In this document: positions 36,568-45,163 of the stretch, piece by piece
How positions within the stretch are numbered: the stretch's first letter is position 1
Layout of the letters: each line of letters starts with the position of its first letter
Origin: Planctomycetales bacterium
GTDB lineage: Bacteria; Planctomycetota; Planctomycetia; Isosphaerales; Isosphaeraceae
Direction: 5' to 3'
Length of the DNA: 61,911 bases
Assembly (NCBI GenBank): GCA_027449865.1
Contig: DAIDKV010000145.1
Coordinates: 1 to 61,911 of the forward strand
The notes under the pieces: generated by a model
Databases searched by the model: none
What the model was told of the DNA's origin: nothing
What the model saw: only the letters and a program-made list of their open reading frames with translations
Translations under genes and position numbers: made by a program

Positions 36568-37878
36568 ATGAACGAACACCGGACGGAGGCTGCCTGCCTC
36601 CTTCAGGATGGAGCCCTCTATCGGAACCGGATCGGACTCGAACCTACCGACCGCGAGGGCGATTTGATCTTCGCCGGCTTCAAGGCCGGGGCCTTCTCGC
36701 TCTACTTTGGCGACGCTCCGATCTACCACTTCGACCTGGAAGGAAGGTGGCAGCGCGCCTATCTCGACGGCCTGCATTACCTCAAGGGACTCGACGGAAC
36801 GGTTCACGCGATCGACCGGGTTCGCGAGGGGTCAAACCTCATGCTCCACCGGCGAAAACTCGCGTTTGGCGAGGCGGCCGACCTCGATGCGCATATCCGA
36901 TCGCTGGCTCTCGACCTCGATGGCCGTTTGCATTCCATGGCACTCCACGGCACTTTTCCACCGGTCGAAAAGGCCATTCCGCTCCCGATTTCCAGGCTCC
37001 ACGACTTTCTCGAGTCCATAAGTCGGTGGGACGCCGATACCTGGTTTCGCCAGCGAGAGCGGTACACCGCCATCTACGGCCCGTTGCCCTTCCTTCCACC
37101 CGACTCCCCAGGCGCGGTCGTCGTTCAGGCAACCCTCGGCCACGCCGACGGCCGCACTTTCGGACTTGCAAAGTCGGAAAACTTCTACAGGCGTTCTCAT
37201 GATGAATTCACCCAGCACGTCCGCGACGTTGCGGAACTCTGGGGACGTCGACTCGCTCAGACCCGGTCCGTATTCCTCGCCGGAGACGACGTCCTGCATC
37301 AGCCAGTCTCATCTGTCGAAGCCTATCTTGAGGCCATTGCCTCAAACCTCCCCAGCAGCCGCGATGCCTTTGAAAACGAGATCCGAATCGATGGAGCCTT
37401 CACCTTTCTCGACGACTTCGATGGACTCGATTACAGCGTCGACGATTGGCGACGCCTCGCCGATCGCGGTCTGCTTCGTGTCAACCTCGGTGTCGAATCG
37501 GGTGATCCCGATGTCCGGGAATTTTACAAGAAACAATGGAAGGATTCTTCCCTGAGAGAGATCGTCTCACGGATGAAGGCGGCCGGGATCGGTGCGAGCG
37601 TGCTCACGCTGGTCGGCGCGGGGGGGCTCGATCGAGCGGAGTCGCACGTGGAGCAGACGGCCCGACTGGTCGAATCGCTCGATCTCGGCCGGGGAGATTT
37701 CGTCTTCCTGCTCGACGAGGCCGAGATCCGCGATTCGGAGGCTTCTCCAACAGGATTCCGCTCGCTCCAGTCTGAGGAGAAGAGCGAGCAGCAGCGAAGG
37801 ATCATCGCGGCGATGGCCCCGATGAAGGCGAGAGGCGTGAAGACCCTTCCCTACCGGCTGGAGAAGCAGGGGATCTGA
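36568..37878 (+). CDS. Radical-SAM-like protein lacking the cluster cysteines
   Basis: 436 residues. The region VVVQATLGHADGRTFGLAK (185-202, then FYRR) corresponds to the cluster site of B12-less radical SAM proteins, usually of the form LGCxxxRCTFCxFY, but the three cysteines are replaced (His191 in the first place, one deletion, Gly199 in the third). The only cysteine in the whole protein is Cys10. The rest of the barrel is well kept: RSVFLAGDDVLHQP, LRVNLGVESGDPDVREFYKKQWK (in part), and the C-terminal ESLDLGRGDFVFLLD. It therefore cannot bind a 4Fe-4S cluster in the standard way and is a likely pseudoenzyme. A 61-residue ORF follows 8 bases on. Confidence 0.75.
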   Translation: MNEHRTEAACLLQDGALYRNRIGLEPTDREGDLIFAGFKAGAFSLYFGDAPIYHFDLEGRWQRAYLDGLHYLKGLDGTVHAIDRVREGSNLMLHRRKLAFGEAADLDAHIRSLALDLDGRLHSMALHGTFPPVEKAIPLPISRLHDFLESISRWDADTWFRQRERYTAIYGPLPFLPPDSPGAVVVQATLGHADGRTFGLAKSENFYRRSHDEFTQHVRDVAELWGRRLAQTRSVFLAGDDVLHQPVSSVEAYLEAIASNLPSSRDAFENEIRIDGAFTFLDDFDGLDYSVDDWRRLADRGLLRVNLGVESGDPDVREFYKKQWKDSSLREIVSRMKAAGIGASVLTLVGAGGLDRAESHVEQTARLVESLDLGRGDFVFLLDEAEIRDSEASPTGFRSLQSEEKSEQQRRIIAAMAPMKARGVKTLPYRLEKQGI

Positions 37879-37886
37879 GGAAGATC

Positions 37887-38072
37887 ATGAGCGCATTCAA
37901 ATACCCGGGCGGACGGAGCATCCCCACGCCGCCCGACCTCCTCGATCGGATGGTAGGGGATGCGGTCCACATTCTCTACGCAGTCGGCCTGATCGACGAA
38001 TCGTGGTTGCCGATGCTCCCCGAGCCGCTGGCGGAGCGGTTGCGGATGCTGCTGGAAGATCCCGAGGGTTAA
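37887..38072 (+). CDS. Small protein, no recognised family
   Basis: 61 residues, ATG at 37887 following GAGGAAG, only 8 bases after the radical-SAM-like gene, so probably co-translated. The middle is helical and moderately hydrophobic (DLLDRMVGDAVHILYAVGLI), the end LPEPLAERLRMLLEDPEG. No cysteines, no membrane segment long enough to be certain. It may be a partner of the protein before it. It converges on the VWA gene with 4 bases between. Confidence 0.55.
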   Translation: MSAFKYPGGRSIPTPPDLLDRMVGDAVHILYAVGLIDESWLPMLPEPLAERLRMLLEDPEG

Positions 38073-38076
38073 GCCC

Positions 38077-39216
38077 TCAGCGGTCGAATCGCTTCGTGTG
38101 ACGTCCGCCGACAAAGCTCTCGAAGACCAGGTTCCCGATCTCGTCGGTCGAGCAGTAGGCCGCGACGCCCTTCGAAACGCGCGCCATCTCCTCGACGAAG
38201 TTCACCAGGCCCAGGTAGAAATGGTCCTCGATCAGCGCGAAGCTCGAGACCCGGATACCGGCGTTGGCACACTTGCGGACCTCGGCCAGGGTGTGGGCCG
38301 CGGTCTTCTCGGCGGGCGGGTAGATCAAGACCACCTCGCGTCCCTCGATGTGGGCCGTCGGCTCGCCGTCGGTGATGACGATGATCTGCCGGTTCGCGGC
38401 CGGTTGCTTCATCAGAACGCTTCGCGCCAGGCGGAGCCCGGCGTGGATGTTCGTGAAATGCTGCGGGACCCGTCCGACCGGATGGTCGAGGTCGAACCGA
38501 AGGTGAATCCGGCTGTCAAACATGCTCACCGGCTTCGGCGCTGAGTTGATGAGCTGGCGCTCGTTCATCACATTGGCAAACGTGTAGAAGCCGATCATTT
38601 GCAGCGAGTCTTGCGGGTAGCGCGCCCGGACCATCGCCTGGAGCGCCATCGCCACCTTCTTCGTCGTGTAATACTTGCCGTAACGTCCCATCGACCCGCT
38701 CATATCGATCAGGACGACCGTGGCGCATCGCGTCTGGAACTCGGTCTCGTGGACGACATAATCTTCCGACTGGAGCCGAATTGGAACGCCTCCGCCCTGG
38801 CGGATGTACGCGTTCTTGATCGTCTCGTGCAGGTCGAGGTGGGCCATCGAGTCGCCGTAGACGTAGGGCCGGGTGTCCTCGGTTGGAACGGTTCCCGCGC
38901 CCTTCTCGGCGGTGTCATGCCGGCCGAGGGAGTCGCGGCGGAAGGTCTGAAAGAGGTCATCCAGCGACTTATCCTGGATGCGACGAATCCCCTTCGGCGT
39001 GACCCGCCACTGCCCCTCGGAGTCCTTTTCGATCAGTCCCTCTTTCTGGATCAGCTCGACGACCTCGGGCATTTCGTCCTCGAGGTCGTCCATGTTCCGG
39101 AGCACCCGATCGCCGTACTGCATCAGGTACTCGGAAAGCTGGTCGAACGCCTGGTCGGCCGACTGCGGGAGGAACTCCTGCGAGCCGTCCCACTTGCTGT
39201 ACTCGTACAGGGACAT
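38077..39216 (-). CDS. von Willebrand factor A-domain protein, MoxR partner
   Basis: 379 residues. Residues 1-150 are a helical region with a WRVTPKGIRRIQDK segment (winged-helix-like); the VWA domain starts near residue 165 with the metal site VVLIDMSGSM (171-176, DxSxS), a Thr further on and VITDGEPTA. The MIDAS is complete. VWA proteins next to MoxR-type ATPases act together as a metal-dependent remodelling chaperone. The MoxR-like gene lies 24 bases upstream on the same strand. The target complex is unknown. Confidence 0.85.
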   Translation of the reverse strand: MSLYEYSKWDGSQEFLPQSADQAFDQLSEYLMQYGDRVLRNMDDLEDEMPEVVELIQKEGLIEKDSEGQWRVTPKGIRRIQDKSLDDLFQTFRRDSLGRHDTAEKGAGTVPTEDTRPYVYGDSMAHLDLHETIKNAYIRQGGGVPIRLQSEDYVVHETEFQTRCATVVLIDMSGSMGRYGKYYTTKKVAMALQAMVRARYPQDSLQMIGFYTFANVMNERQLINSAPKPVSMFDSRIHLRFDLDHPVGRVPQHFTNIHAGLRLARSVLMKQPAANRQIIVITDGEPTAHIEGREVVLIYPPAEKTAAHTLAEVRKCANAGIRVSSFALIEDHFYLGLVNFVEEMARVSKGVAAYCSTDEIGNLVFESFVGGRHTKRFDR

Positions 39217-39240
39217 GGGCGAGCGCTCCCCTTTCGGTGA

Positions 39241-40677
39241 TCAACGCCGGTACGTCGCGCCGCCGGCCCTGGCCGCCTTGTTCAGCTTGTTGTGGACGTG
39301 CAATCCTTCGAGCAAAAACTCCGCCGCGCTGGCGATCGCGGCGTCGCGTCCCTCACGATTCGAGACGTCGGGGAGGGCCTTGAGCGAGAGCGCCTGGGCG
39401 AGATCGCGGAGCTTCGGCACCTTCCCGATCCGCTCGAGCATCTCTCGGGTCGAGAGGCCGTCGCCCACCTCGACGTTATGCCCCGACTCGAAATACTCGA
39501 CGATCGGCCGCAACTCGCGGACGTCGAGATGAAGGCCGAAGATGTTCTTGGTCGCCTCGTCGATGATTCGGTGGATCAGCTTGTCCTCGTGGCCGTCGTC
39601 CTCGGCCATCGTCAACTCGAGCTTACCCCGAGAACTGGCCGAGGCGGAGGCCAGATCAGAGACGCGCGGGACGATCCATTTTTCGTGGTGAAGGATCGCC
39701 CTGCGCTCGGCGTTGGAGACGACATTCTCCAGGTTGGCGATCGACATCCGGACCGAAACGCCCGACTGCTGATTCACGTGGGGTGAGGTTCGAGCGAGGC
39801 GTGAGACCTCCTCGACCACTTCCTTGATGTACTGGGGAATGGCGAGAGTGGTTCCGTCGTGGCCGCGGTTGAGCCAGGCGTTTTGCTCGCTGATCGCGAT
39901 GCCGATCTCGCGAGTGAGTGGATAGTGGGTTCGGACGACGGAGCCGATCCGGTCCTTCAGCGGGGTGACGATTCGGCCTCGGTTGGTGTAGTCTTCGGGG
40001 TTGGCGGAGAAGACCATGCAGAGGTCCAGGTCGAGGCGGATCGGATAGCCACGGATCTGGACGTCGCGTTCTTCCAGGACGTTGAACAGGCCGACCTGGA
40101 TCTTGGGAGCGAGGTCGGGCAGCTCGTTCATGCAGAAGATCCCGCGATTGGTCCGGGGGATAAGGCCGAAGTGCATGGTCAGCTCGCTCGAAAGGTAGCG
40201 ACCCTCGGCGTGCTTGATCATGTCGACCTCGCCGACGAGATCGGCGATGGTGACGTCGGGTGTGGCGAGCTTTTCGTGGTAGCGGCGGTCGCGGCCGACC
40301 CATTCGATGGGGGTCTCGTCGCCCATCTGGTCGACGAGGTCGCGGGCCGGTTTGGAGATCGGTGCATACGGATGGTCGTTGATCTCGGAACCGGCGACGA
40401 TGGGCATGGCCTCATCGAGCAGGTGGATCAACTGGCGGAGCATCCGGGTCTTGGCCTGGCCTCGGAGGCCGAGGAAGAGCATGTCGTGCCGCGAGAGGAT
40501 CGCGTTTTGCACCTGCGGGACGACGGTTTCTTCATAACCGAGGATGTCAGGGAACATCGGCTCGCCCGCTTCGAGCCTGGCGATGAGGTTGCGCCTCATC
40601 TCGTCCTTGACCGACTCCATCCGATACCCGCTCGACTTCAGCTCGCCCAGGGTCCGGGGCCGATCCGTCCGTATCAT
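39241..40677 (-). CDS. MoxR/ChlI-like AAA+ ATPase
   Basis: 478 residues. P-loop in MLFLGLRGQAKTRM (GLRGQAKT, 70-77), Walker B-like GIFCMNELPDL, sensor stretch VFSANPEDYTNRGRIVTPLKDRIG (quoted in part), and a C-terminal lid with a helical domain. This is the magnesium-chelatase-I/MoxR branch, whose members work with VWA proteins to activate or assemble another protein complex; here the VWA gene follows directly. Start ATG 40677; a good promoter lies just upstream. The Walker A lysine is kept. Confidence 0.85.
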   Translation of the reverse strand: MIRTDRPRTLGELKSSGYRMESVKDEMRRNLIARLEAGEPMFPDILGYEETVVPQVQNAILSRHDMLFLGLRGQAKTRMLRQLIHLLDEAMPIVAGSEINDHPYAPISKPARDLVDQMGDETPIEWVGRDRRYHEKLATPDVTIADLVGEVDMIKHAEGRYLSSELTMHFGLIPRTNRGIFCMNELPDLAPKIQVGLFNVLEERDVQIRGYPIRLDLDLCMVFSANPEDYTNRGRIVTPLKDRIGSVVRTHYPLTREIGIAISEQNAWLNRGHDGTTLAIPQYIKEVVEEVSRLARTSPHVNQQSGVSVRMSIANLENVVSNAERRAILHHEKWIVPRVSDLASASASSRGKLELTMAEDDGHEDKLIHRIIDEATKNIFGLHLDVRELRPIVEYFESGHNVEVGDGLSTREMLERIGKVPKLRDLAQALSLKALPDVSNREGRDAAIASAAEFLLEGLHVHNKLNKAARAGGATYRR

Positions 40678-40730
40678 ATGCTGCCTCTCGGGGTGGTCGA
40701 TCCGCGCGCGAGGGTGCTGTTGCCCTGGGT

Positions 40731-40759
40731 ATGCTAGGCAGCCGTCCAGGGGAAGTCAA
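40731..40759 (-). promoter_or_regulatory. Sigma-70-type promoter of the MoxR-VWA operon
   Basis: On the minus strand TTGACT (plus 40754-40759) is followed, after exactly 17 bases, by TAGCAT (plus 40731-40736). The -35 box matches 5 of 6 consensus bases and the -10 box 4 of 6. The -10 box is 54 bases from the start codon of the MoxR-like gene. Confidence 0.6.
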
Positions 40760-40787
40760 CGCGGAGACCTTCAGGGGCGGGACCGCC

Positions 40788-41801
40788 TCACCGCGGATCG
40801 CCCCGATAATTAAAGAGGCGGCTGACGCTCTCGCGACGGTGGATGGAGATGATCGCATCCGCGAAGAGTCCAGCGATGCTGACGACCTTGCAGCACTCGG
40901 GGAGCGGTTCGAAGCGGTGCTCGATCGTGTCGGTCAGGACCAGTTCCTTGATCGGGCTCTTCGCGATCTTGGCCGCCGAGCCCCTGGAAAAAACACCGTG
41001 CGAGACGCAGGCGTAAATATCCCGGGCGCCCCGCCGCTTGCACTCGTGCGCCATCTCGATCAGGGTTCCGCCGGTGATCGTGAAGTCATCGACGATCAGG
41101 ACGTTTTTGTTCTCGACCTGGCCGACGACGTCGAGCATCTCGGCCTTTTCGTCGTGGCCTCGGCGAGTCTTGTTGCCGAAAACGACGGGGCAGTCCATCA
41201 TCTCGCCGAACTTGTACGCCTGCTTGCCGAATCCGACATCGGGCGCGGCGACGACCAGGTCGGGGATCTGCTTGCTCCGGAAGTAGTCCACCAGGACCGG
41301 CATGGCGAAGAGGTGGTCGACGGGGATCTTGAAGAAGCCCTGGATCTGCGGGCTGTGGAGGTCCATCGTCAAAACGCGGTCGGCGCCGGCGGCCTCGACG
41401 CAGTCGGCACAGACGCGGGCCCGGATCGAGACGCGGGGCTCGTCCTTCTTGTCCCCCTTCGCGTAGGAGAAATAGGGGATGACGGCCGTGACCTGGGTGG
41501 CGCTGGCGCGTTTGAAGGCGTCGATCCAGAAGAGGAGTTCGACCAGGTTGTCGTTTACCGGGTAGTCGATTCCCTGGATGATGAAGACGTCGCGGCCTCG
41601 GACGTTTTCCAGGACGCGGACGAAGACATTCCCCTCGCTGAAGACCATGGTCTCCGACTTCGCCAGCTCCATGCCGAGGCGGTCGCAGATCGCCTTTCCG
41701 AGTCGCCGACTCGAACTCCCCGCGAAGACCTTGAGCTCTCCGTAGGGGTCGCTCTTCTTGGAAGGGTCGTCGGTGCAGATCAGCGATTTGTCCATGCTCA
41801 C
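40788..41801 (-). CDS. prs: Ribose-phosphate pyrophosphokinase
   Basis: 337 residues; makes PRPP from ribose 5-phosphate and ATP for nucleotides, histidine and tryptophan. LKVFAGSSSRRLGKAI, the flexible loop around AVIPYFSYAKGDKKDEPRVSI (in part), AGADRVLTMDLHSPQIQGFF and the PRPP loop LIVDDFTITGGTL are present, all within a normal-length Prs plus a 20-residue N-terminal extension. GTG 41801 has GGAG 9 bases upstream; ATG 41795 is an alternative two codons in. The spacing to the MoxR gene promoter suggests separate transcription. Confidence 0.93.
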   Translation of the reverse strand: MSMDKSLICTDDPSKKSDPYGELKVFAGSSSRRLGKAICDRLGMELAKSETMVFSEGNVFVRVLENVRGRDVFIIQGIDYPVNDNLVELLFWIDAFKRASATQVTAVIPYFSYAKGDKKDEPRVSIRARVCADCVEAAGADRVLTMDLHSPQIQGFFKIPVDHLFAMPVLVDYFRSKQIPDLVVAAPDVGFGKQAYKFGEMMDCPVVFGNKTRRGHDEKAEMLDVVGQVENKNVLIVDDFTITGGTLIEMAHECKRRGARDIYACVSHGVFSRGSAAKIAKSPIKELVLTDTIEHRFEPLPECCKVVSIAGLFADAIISIHRRESVSRLFNYRGDPR

Positions 41802-42060
41802 GTTCGGTCGCTCCGTCCACCGCGATCGATCCCGTCGGCTCCGCTCCTGGCTGGAGCGGTCCGCCTCGCCGCACGCCTTCGTGGTACTTTAACACTTCTC
41901 GCCGATCACCGCCAGTTCGGCGGACGAGACCTGAGCCGGCCGGCATGAGATGCAGCGCGAGCGCCCGAGCCCTGGCCCTGGCTGGGAAGGACCGGCGTCA
42001 CTACAATAACCACTGGCGAATCGAGGACGCATTTCCCCCCTTCGCGGAAGACACGGCCCC

Positions 42061-42840
42061 ATGCTCGACCTGGAACGCGATCAGTTGCGGAAGTCTTATG
42101 AGGTTTGCCGGGTGGCCTTCGGCCTGCTCTCGGCGGCGCTCATGATCGCCTGCTTCGACGCCCTGATCCCGATCCTCGCGACCTTCCAGCCCGATCTCGC
42201 GATTTTGCTTCGATCCAGCGCGGTGTATCACTGGCTGGACGTTCCGATCACCTTCGGCTGCCTGTTCGGCGTGATGCTCCTCTGGGGACGCTTCGACCAC
42301 CCCGGATGGCGGCGGCGGGTCGGCCTTTTGATGGTGATGTCGCTGGTTGACGTCGGACTCTGGTACGGGGAGCACGGCACCGAGCTGGGATTGATCCCAG
42401 GAAGGTTCGCCCATCAGTGGATTTGTGGGAACATCGGCCAGGCTCTCGGCTGGGCGGAGTTTGCCCTGATGGCGGGACTTGGCTGCGATTACCTCGAACA
42501 TCTGGGGGTGGAGAACGCCCGCGAGTCGGGGAAATCGATCCGATCGATGGCGGCCACGGGAGCCTTCCTCTGGCTCCTGTTTTTCTGCCAGCACACCAAC
42601 TGGTGGGCCGGCTGGCCGTTGATCCCCCACGCCCGTCCGCGATCGCTCGAGGTGGTTTTGCTGTACTATGCCCAGACGCTCATCTGGGCGATCACCTTGA
42701 TTCAGGTGACCGCCATGTTGCTCTCGGCGACGCGGATGTCAGGACAGGTTCTCGCCGAGATGAAAGCCGAGGACGATAGCAACGACCCGCTCCGGCCGCA
42801 GTCGGAGTGGTCGAAGGATTTCGACCTCTTCGGCGCCTGA
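42061..42840 (+). CDS. Polytopic membrane protein of unknown function
   Basis: 259 residues with about six hydrophobic segments (near 17-38, 55-75, 85-105, 120-140, 165-185 and 205-228) and a hydrophilic C-terminal tail ending WSKDFDLFGA. I do not recognise a family. It begins MLDLERDQLRKSYEVCRVAFG and has HGTELGLIPGRFAHQWICGN in a loop. Context gives little: divergent from prs, convergent with ispH. No signal peptide beyond the first membrane helix. Confidence 0.7.
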   Translation: MLDLERDQLRKSYEVCRVAFGLLSAALMIACFDALIPILATFQPDLAILLRSSAVYHWLDVPITFGCLFGVMLLWGRFDHPGWRRRVGLLMVMSLVDVGLWYGEHGTELGLIPGRFAHQWICGNIGQALGWAEFALMAGLGCDYLEHLGVENARESGKSIRSMAATGAFLWLLFFCQHTNWWAGWPLIPHARPRSLEVVLLYYAQTLIWAITLIQVTAMLLSATRMSGQVLAEMKAEDDSNDPLRPQSEWSKDFDLFGA

Positions 42841-42898
42841 GAACCGGAAGGGCTCGATCCGCGCCTGCATGGCGACCTCGCTCCGGTCGGCTCACCCA

Positions 42899-43846
42899 TC
42901 ATCGCGACGAACCGGACGGAAGTAACTCCCGGAGCGACTTCGGCATCGGGAAATGCACGCCCTCCTCGCGGATCGTCGCCTCGCGGATGCTTGCTCCAAA
43001 ATTGCTCTGGAGATAGTCGATGCACTCCTGGACGACGGTTTCCGGAGCGCTCGCGCCGGCCGTGATCAGGACCCGGTCCACCCCCTCGAACCAATCCTCT
43101 CGGATCTCGGAGACGCCGTCGATCAGGTACGAGGGCTTCCCCATCCCCTTCGAGATTTCAGCGAGGCGGCGGCTGTTGGAGCTGTTCTGACTGCCAAGGA
43201 CCAGGACCAGCTCCGCCTGCGCGGCGAGTTCGCGGACGGCTTCCTGACGGTTCTGGGTGGCGTAGCAGATGTCGTCCTTCGGCGGATTCGCGATTTTGGG
43301 GAACTTCTTCCGGAGGGCCGCGATCACAATGTTCGCGTCGTCGACGCTCAGGGTCGTCTGCGTCAGATAGGCGACCTTCTCCGGATTCGAGACCTCGATT
43401 CGCTCGACGTCGTCGGCCGTCTCGACGAGGATCATCCGGTCGGGCGCCTCACCCATTGTCCCGATCACCTCGTCGTGCCCCTCGTGGCCGATCAGAATGA
43501 TCGTGTAGCCTTCACGCGCGTACTTGATCGCCTCCAGGTGAACCTTGATGACGAGCGGACAGGTGGCGTCGATCGCGACCAGGTTTCGGCCTCTCGCCTG
43601 CTCGCGGACCTGCGGCGAGACGCCGTGGGCGCTGTAGAGCAAGGGCTTGCCCTCGGGAACCTCGTCGATCGACTCGACGAAAACCGTCCCGAGCTTGCGA
43701 AACCGCTCGACCACATACTTGTTGTGAACGATCTCGTGATAAACGTACAGCGGCGGCCCGAAGAACTCGAGGGCGCGCTCCAGGCAATCGATCGCCATGT
43801 TGACCCCCGCGCAGAAGCCTCGGGGATTCGCCAGGATGATTTCCAT
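42899..43846 (-). CDS. ispH: 4-hydroxy-3-methylbut-2-enyl diphosphate reductase
   Basis: 315 residues from ATG 43846, giving the family start [14 protein letters not shown]. The three cluster cysteines are in place: Cys12, Cys96 (IDATCPLV) and Cys194 ([10 protein letters not shown]); catalytic Glu126 is in [10 protein letters not shown]; the phosphate site [13 protein letters not shown] follows. It performs the last step of the MEP pathway, making IPP and DMAPP with an Fe-S cluster. It is separated from dtd by a repeat-rich stretch. AAGGAC precedes the start. Confidence 0.95.
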   Translation of the reverse strand: MEIILANPRGFCAGVNMAIDCLERALEFFGPPLYVYHEIVHNKYVVERFRKLGTVFVESIDEVPEGKPLLYSAHGVSPQVREQARGRNLVAIDATCPLVIKVHLEAIKYAREGYTIILIGHEGHDEVIGTMGEAPDRMILVETADDVERIEVSNPEKVAYLTQTTLSVDDANIVIAALRKKFPKIANPPKDDICYATQNRQEAVRELAAQAELVLVLGSQNSSNSRRLAEISKGMGKPSYLIDGVSEIREDWFEGVDRVLITAGASAPETVVQECIDYLQSNFGASIREATIREEGVHFPMPKSLRELLPSGSSR

Positions 43847-44022
43847 CGTTCGTGAAGTCCTTGGTTCCGTTTCGGGGCCGGACATCATCCTAGGCATTCG
43901 AGGCCGCGGAAGAAAGTCGAGTCGGCGGTCGGCCGTCGAGATCGGTCGATGGAGTCGGCCCGATTCGATCGTCCAGAGGCCGGGCCAGCATCTTCCAGGG
44001 GCGTTTTTTTCTCACGGCATCC

Positions 44023-44184
44023 GGACCAGCAGTGGATCGACCACGAAACGGGGAGAGGCACCTGCGCTGCGCTCCGGAGCCAGTCCCCATTCGCACGACG
44101 CTTTTGCCTTCGCGTTCAGGACCAGCAGCGGATCGACCACGAAATGGGGACAGGCACCTGCGCTGCGCTCCGGAGCCAGTCCCC
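44023..44184. repeat. Two tandem-like 66-bp REP-like units
   Basis: Copies at 44023-44088 and 44119-44184 differ at only a few positions. Each holds a hairpin core (44050-44088 and 44146-44184): GGGGA..AGGCACC at the left pairs with GGAGCCAGTCCCC at the right, with A-A mismatches at fixed places and a GC-rich loop TGCGCTGCGCTCC in between. This layout is typical of REP/BIME elements. A third, partial copy is at 44436-44468. Confidence 0.75.
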
Positions 44185-44236
44185 GTTTCCCGGCGAACCG
44201 AGAAGGAAAAGGCCCTGATTCAACTCCACTCAGGAA

Positions 44237-44429
44237 GGATACCGATTCCCAGCCTTTTTTCGTGCCCTCCGTGTATTTCGTGGTTCCTCCGATCTTCAAT
44301 CCCAGCGTCAACCCGCGCACGACCGCCCGGGGATCGGCTCTCACTGAATCTCCCCTCACCAGGATTCCGATTCCCTCCCTTTTTCGTGTCCTCCGTGTAT
44401 TTTGTGGTTGCTCTGATCTTCCATCCCAG
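44237..44429. repeat. Two copies of a 68-69-bp repeat with CCTCCGTGTAT core
   Basis: Copies at 44237-44305 and 44362-44429 share the order GGAT-CCGATTCCC-TTTTTCGTG-CCTCCGTGTATTT-GTGGTT-GATCTTC-ATCCCAG with about a dozen differences. They are non-coding; similar CCTCCGTGTATTTCGTGGTT stretches are familiar as dispersed intergenic sequences in other bacterial genomes (from memory, not searched). Confidence 0.7.
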
Positions 44430-44435
44430 TCCACG

Positions 44436-44468
44436 AGGCATCTGCGCTGCGCTCCGGAGCCAGTCCCC
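44436..44468. repeat. Third, partial copy of the REP-like hairpin unit
   Basis: AGGCATCTGCGCTGCGCTCCGGAGCCAGTCCCC differs from the 44150-44184 segment by one base, but the left arm (GGGGAC) is lost, being replaced by CCACG. Confidence 0.7.
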
Positions 44469-44603
44469 ATTTCCTGGCGTACCGTGAAGGTAACAGGCCT
44501 GGGGGCCCAATCGGTCCGGATTTCGCGAAGACCCTCGGCTTTGCCGCCTCCACCGCGTTATGATCGTGCGATCGAGGGTCCAGTCCCTATCAGGGTCATG
44601 CGC

Positions 44604-45071
44604 ATGCGTGCGGTATTGCAGCGAGTGTCGAGGAGTTCGGTCGAGGTCGATGGGGCGTGCGTCGGACGGATTGGCCGAGGCTGGCTGGTTCTGCTCGGCG
44701 TCGAGCGGGGCGACTCCGAGGCCGACGCCAACTGGATCGCCGAGAAGATTCTCACCCTCCGCGCCTTCGAAGACGACCAGGGAAAGATGAACCGGAGTGT
44801 GGTCGATGTTCGAGGCGGTATCCTGGTCGTCAGCCAGTTCACGCTGCTCGCGGACTGCCGGGCCGGACGCCGCCCCAGCTTCACCGCCGCCGCCGACCCC
44901 GCGGAGGCCGAGCGGCTCTACCTTTTTTGCGCGGCCCGCCTCGCGGAATCGAGCCTCGAAGTCGCCACCGGCGTTTTTCGCGCCTCGATGAACGTCGAAC
45001 TCGTCAACGAAGGCCCCGTGACCCTCCAGCTCGACAGTCGTAAGTCCGATTCATCAAACGTTCAAAGATGA
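44604..45071 (+). CDS. dtd: D-aminoacyl-tRNA deacylase
   Basis: 155 residues. ATG 44604 gives the exact family start MRAVLQRV; an ATG two codons upstream (44598) would only add MR. Marker motifs: [34 protein letters not shown] (SQFTL, 70-80 region) and the Gly-cisPro motif in [13 protein letters not shown] at the end. It hydrolyses D-aminoacyl-tRNA (and Gly-tRNAAla) as a proofreading step. The C-terminal 10 residues ([11 protein letters not shown]) exceed the usual length slightly. Confidence 0.93.
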   Translation: MRAVLQRVSRSSVEVDGACVGRIGRGWLVLLGVERGDSEADANWIAEKILTLRAFEDDQGKMNRSVVDVRGGILVVSQFTLLADCRAGRRPSFTAAADPAEAERLYLFCAARLAESSLEVATGVFRASMNVELVNEGPVTLQLDSRKSDSSNVQR

Positions 45072-45163
45072 ATATTTGAAGGATTGGTCTAGCTGGAAAA
45101 ACCGAGTCATCCGGCGTCCGGCGGATGATGGGCGTCCGATTCTCAACCCATCAGCGATCAGCT

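Larger units (their letters stand above)
43847..44603. other. Repeat-rich intergenic region between ispH and dtd
   Basis: 757 bases without a gene. Two families of short repeats fill 44023-44468 (listed separately): three copies of a hairpin-forming unit and two copies of a CCTCCGTGTAT unit. A long open frame that runs through it on the plus strand is not a gene; its only coding part is dtd at the end. Confidence 0.7.

Noticed and set aside
44023-44468. Possible CRISPR array
   Set aside because: Only two or three repeat copies of 66 bp with irregular spacing and interleaved second repeat; no cas genes. REP-like repeats fit better.
43797-44603. Long N-terminal extension of the dtd frame
   Set aside because: The extension runs through antisense ispH and the repeat block; the Dtd family starts at MRAVLQRV.
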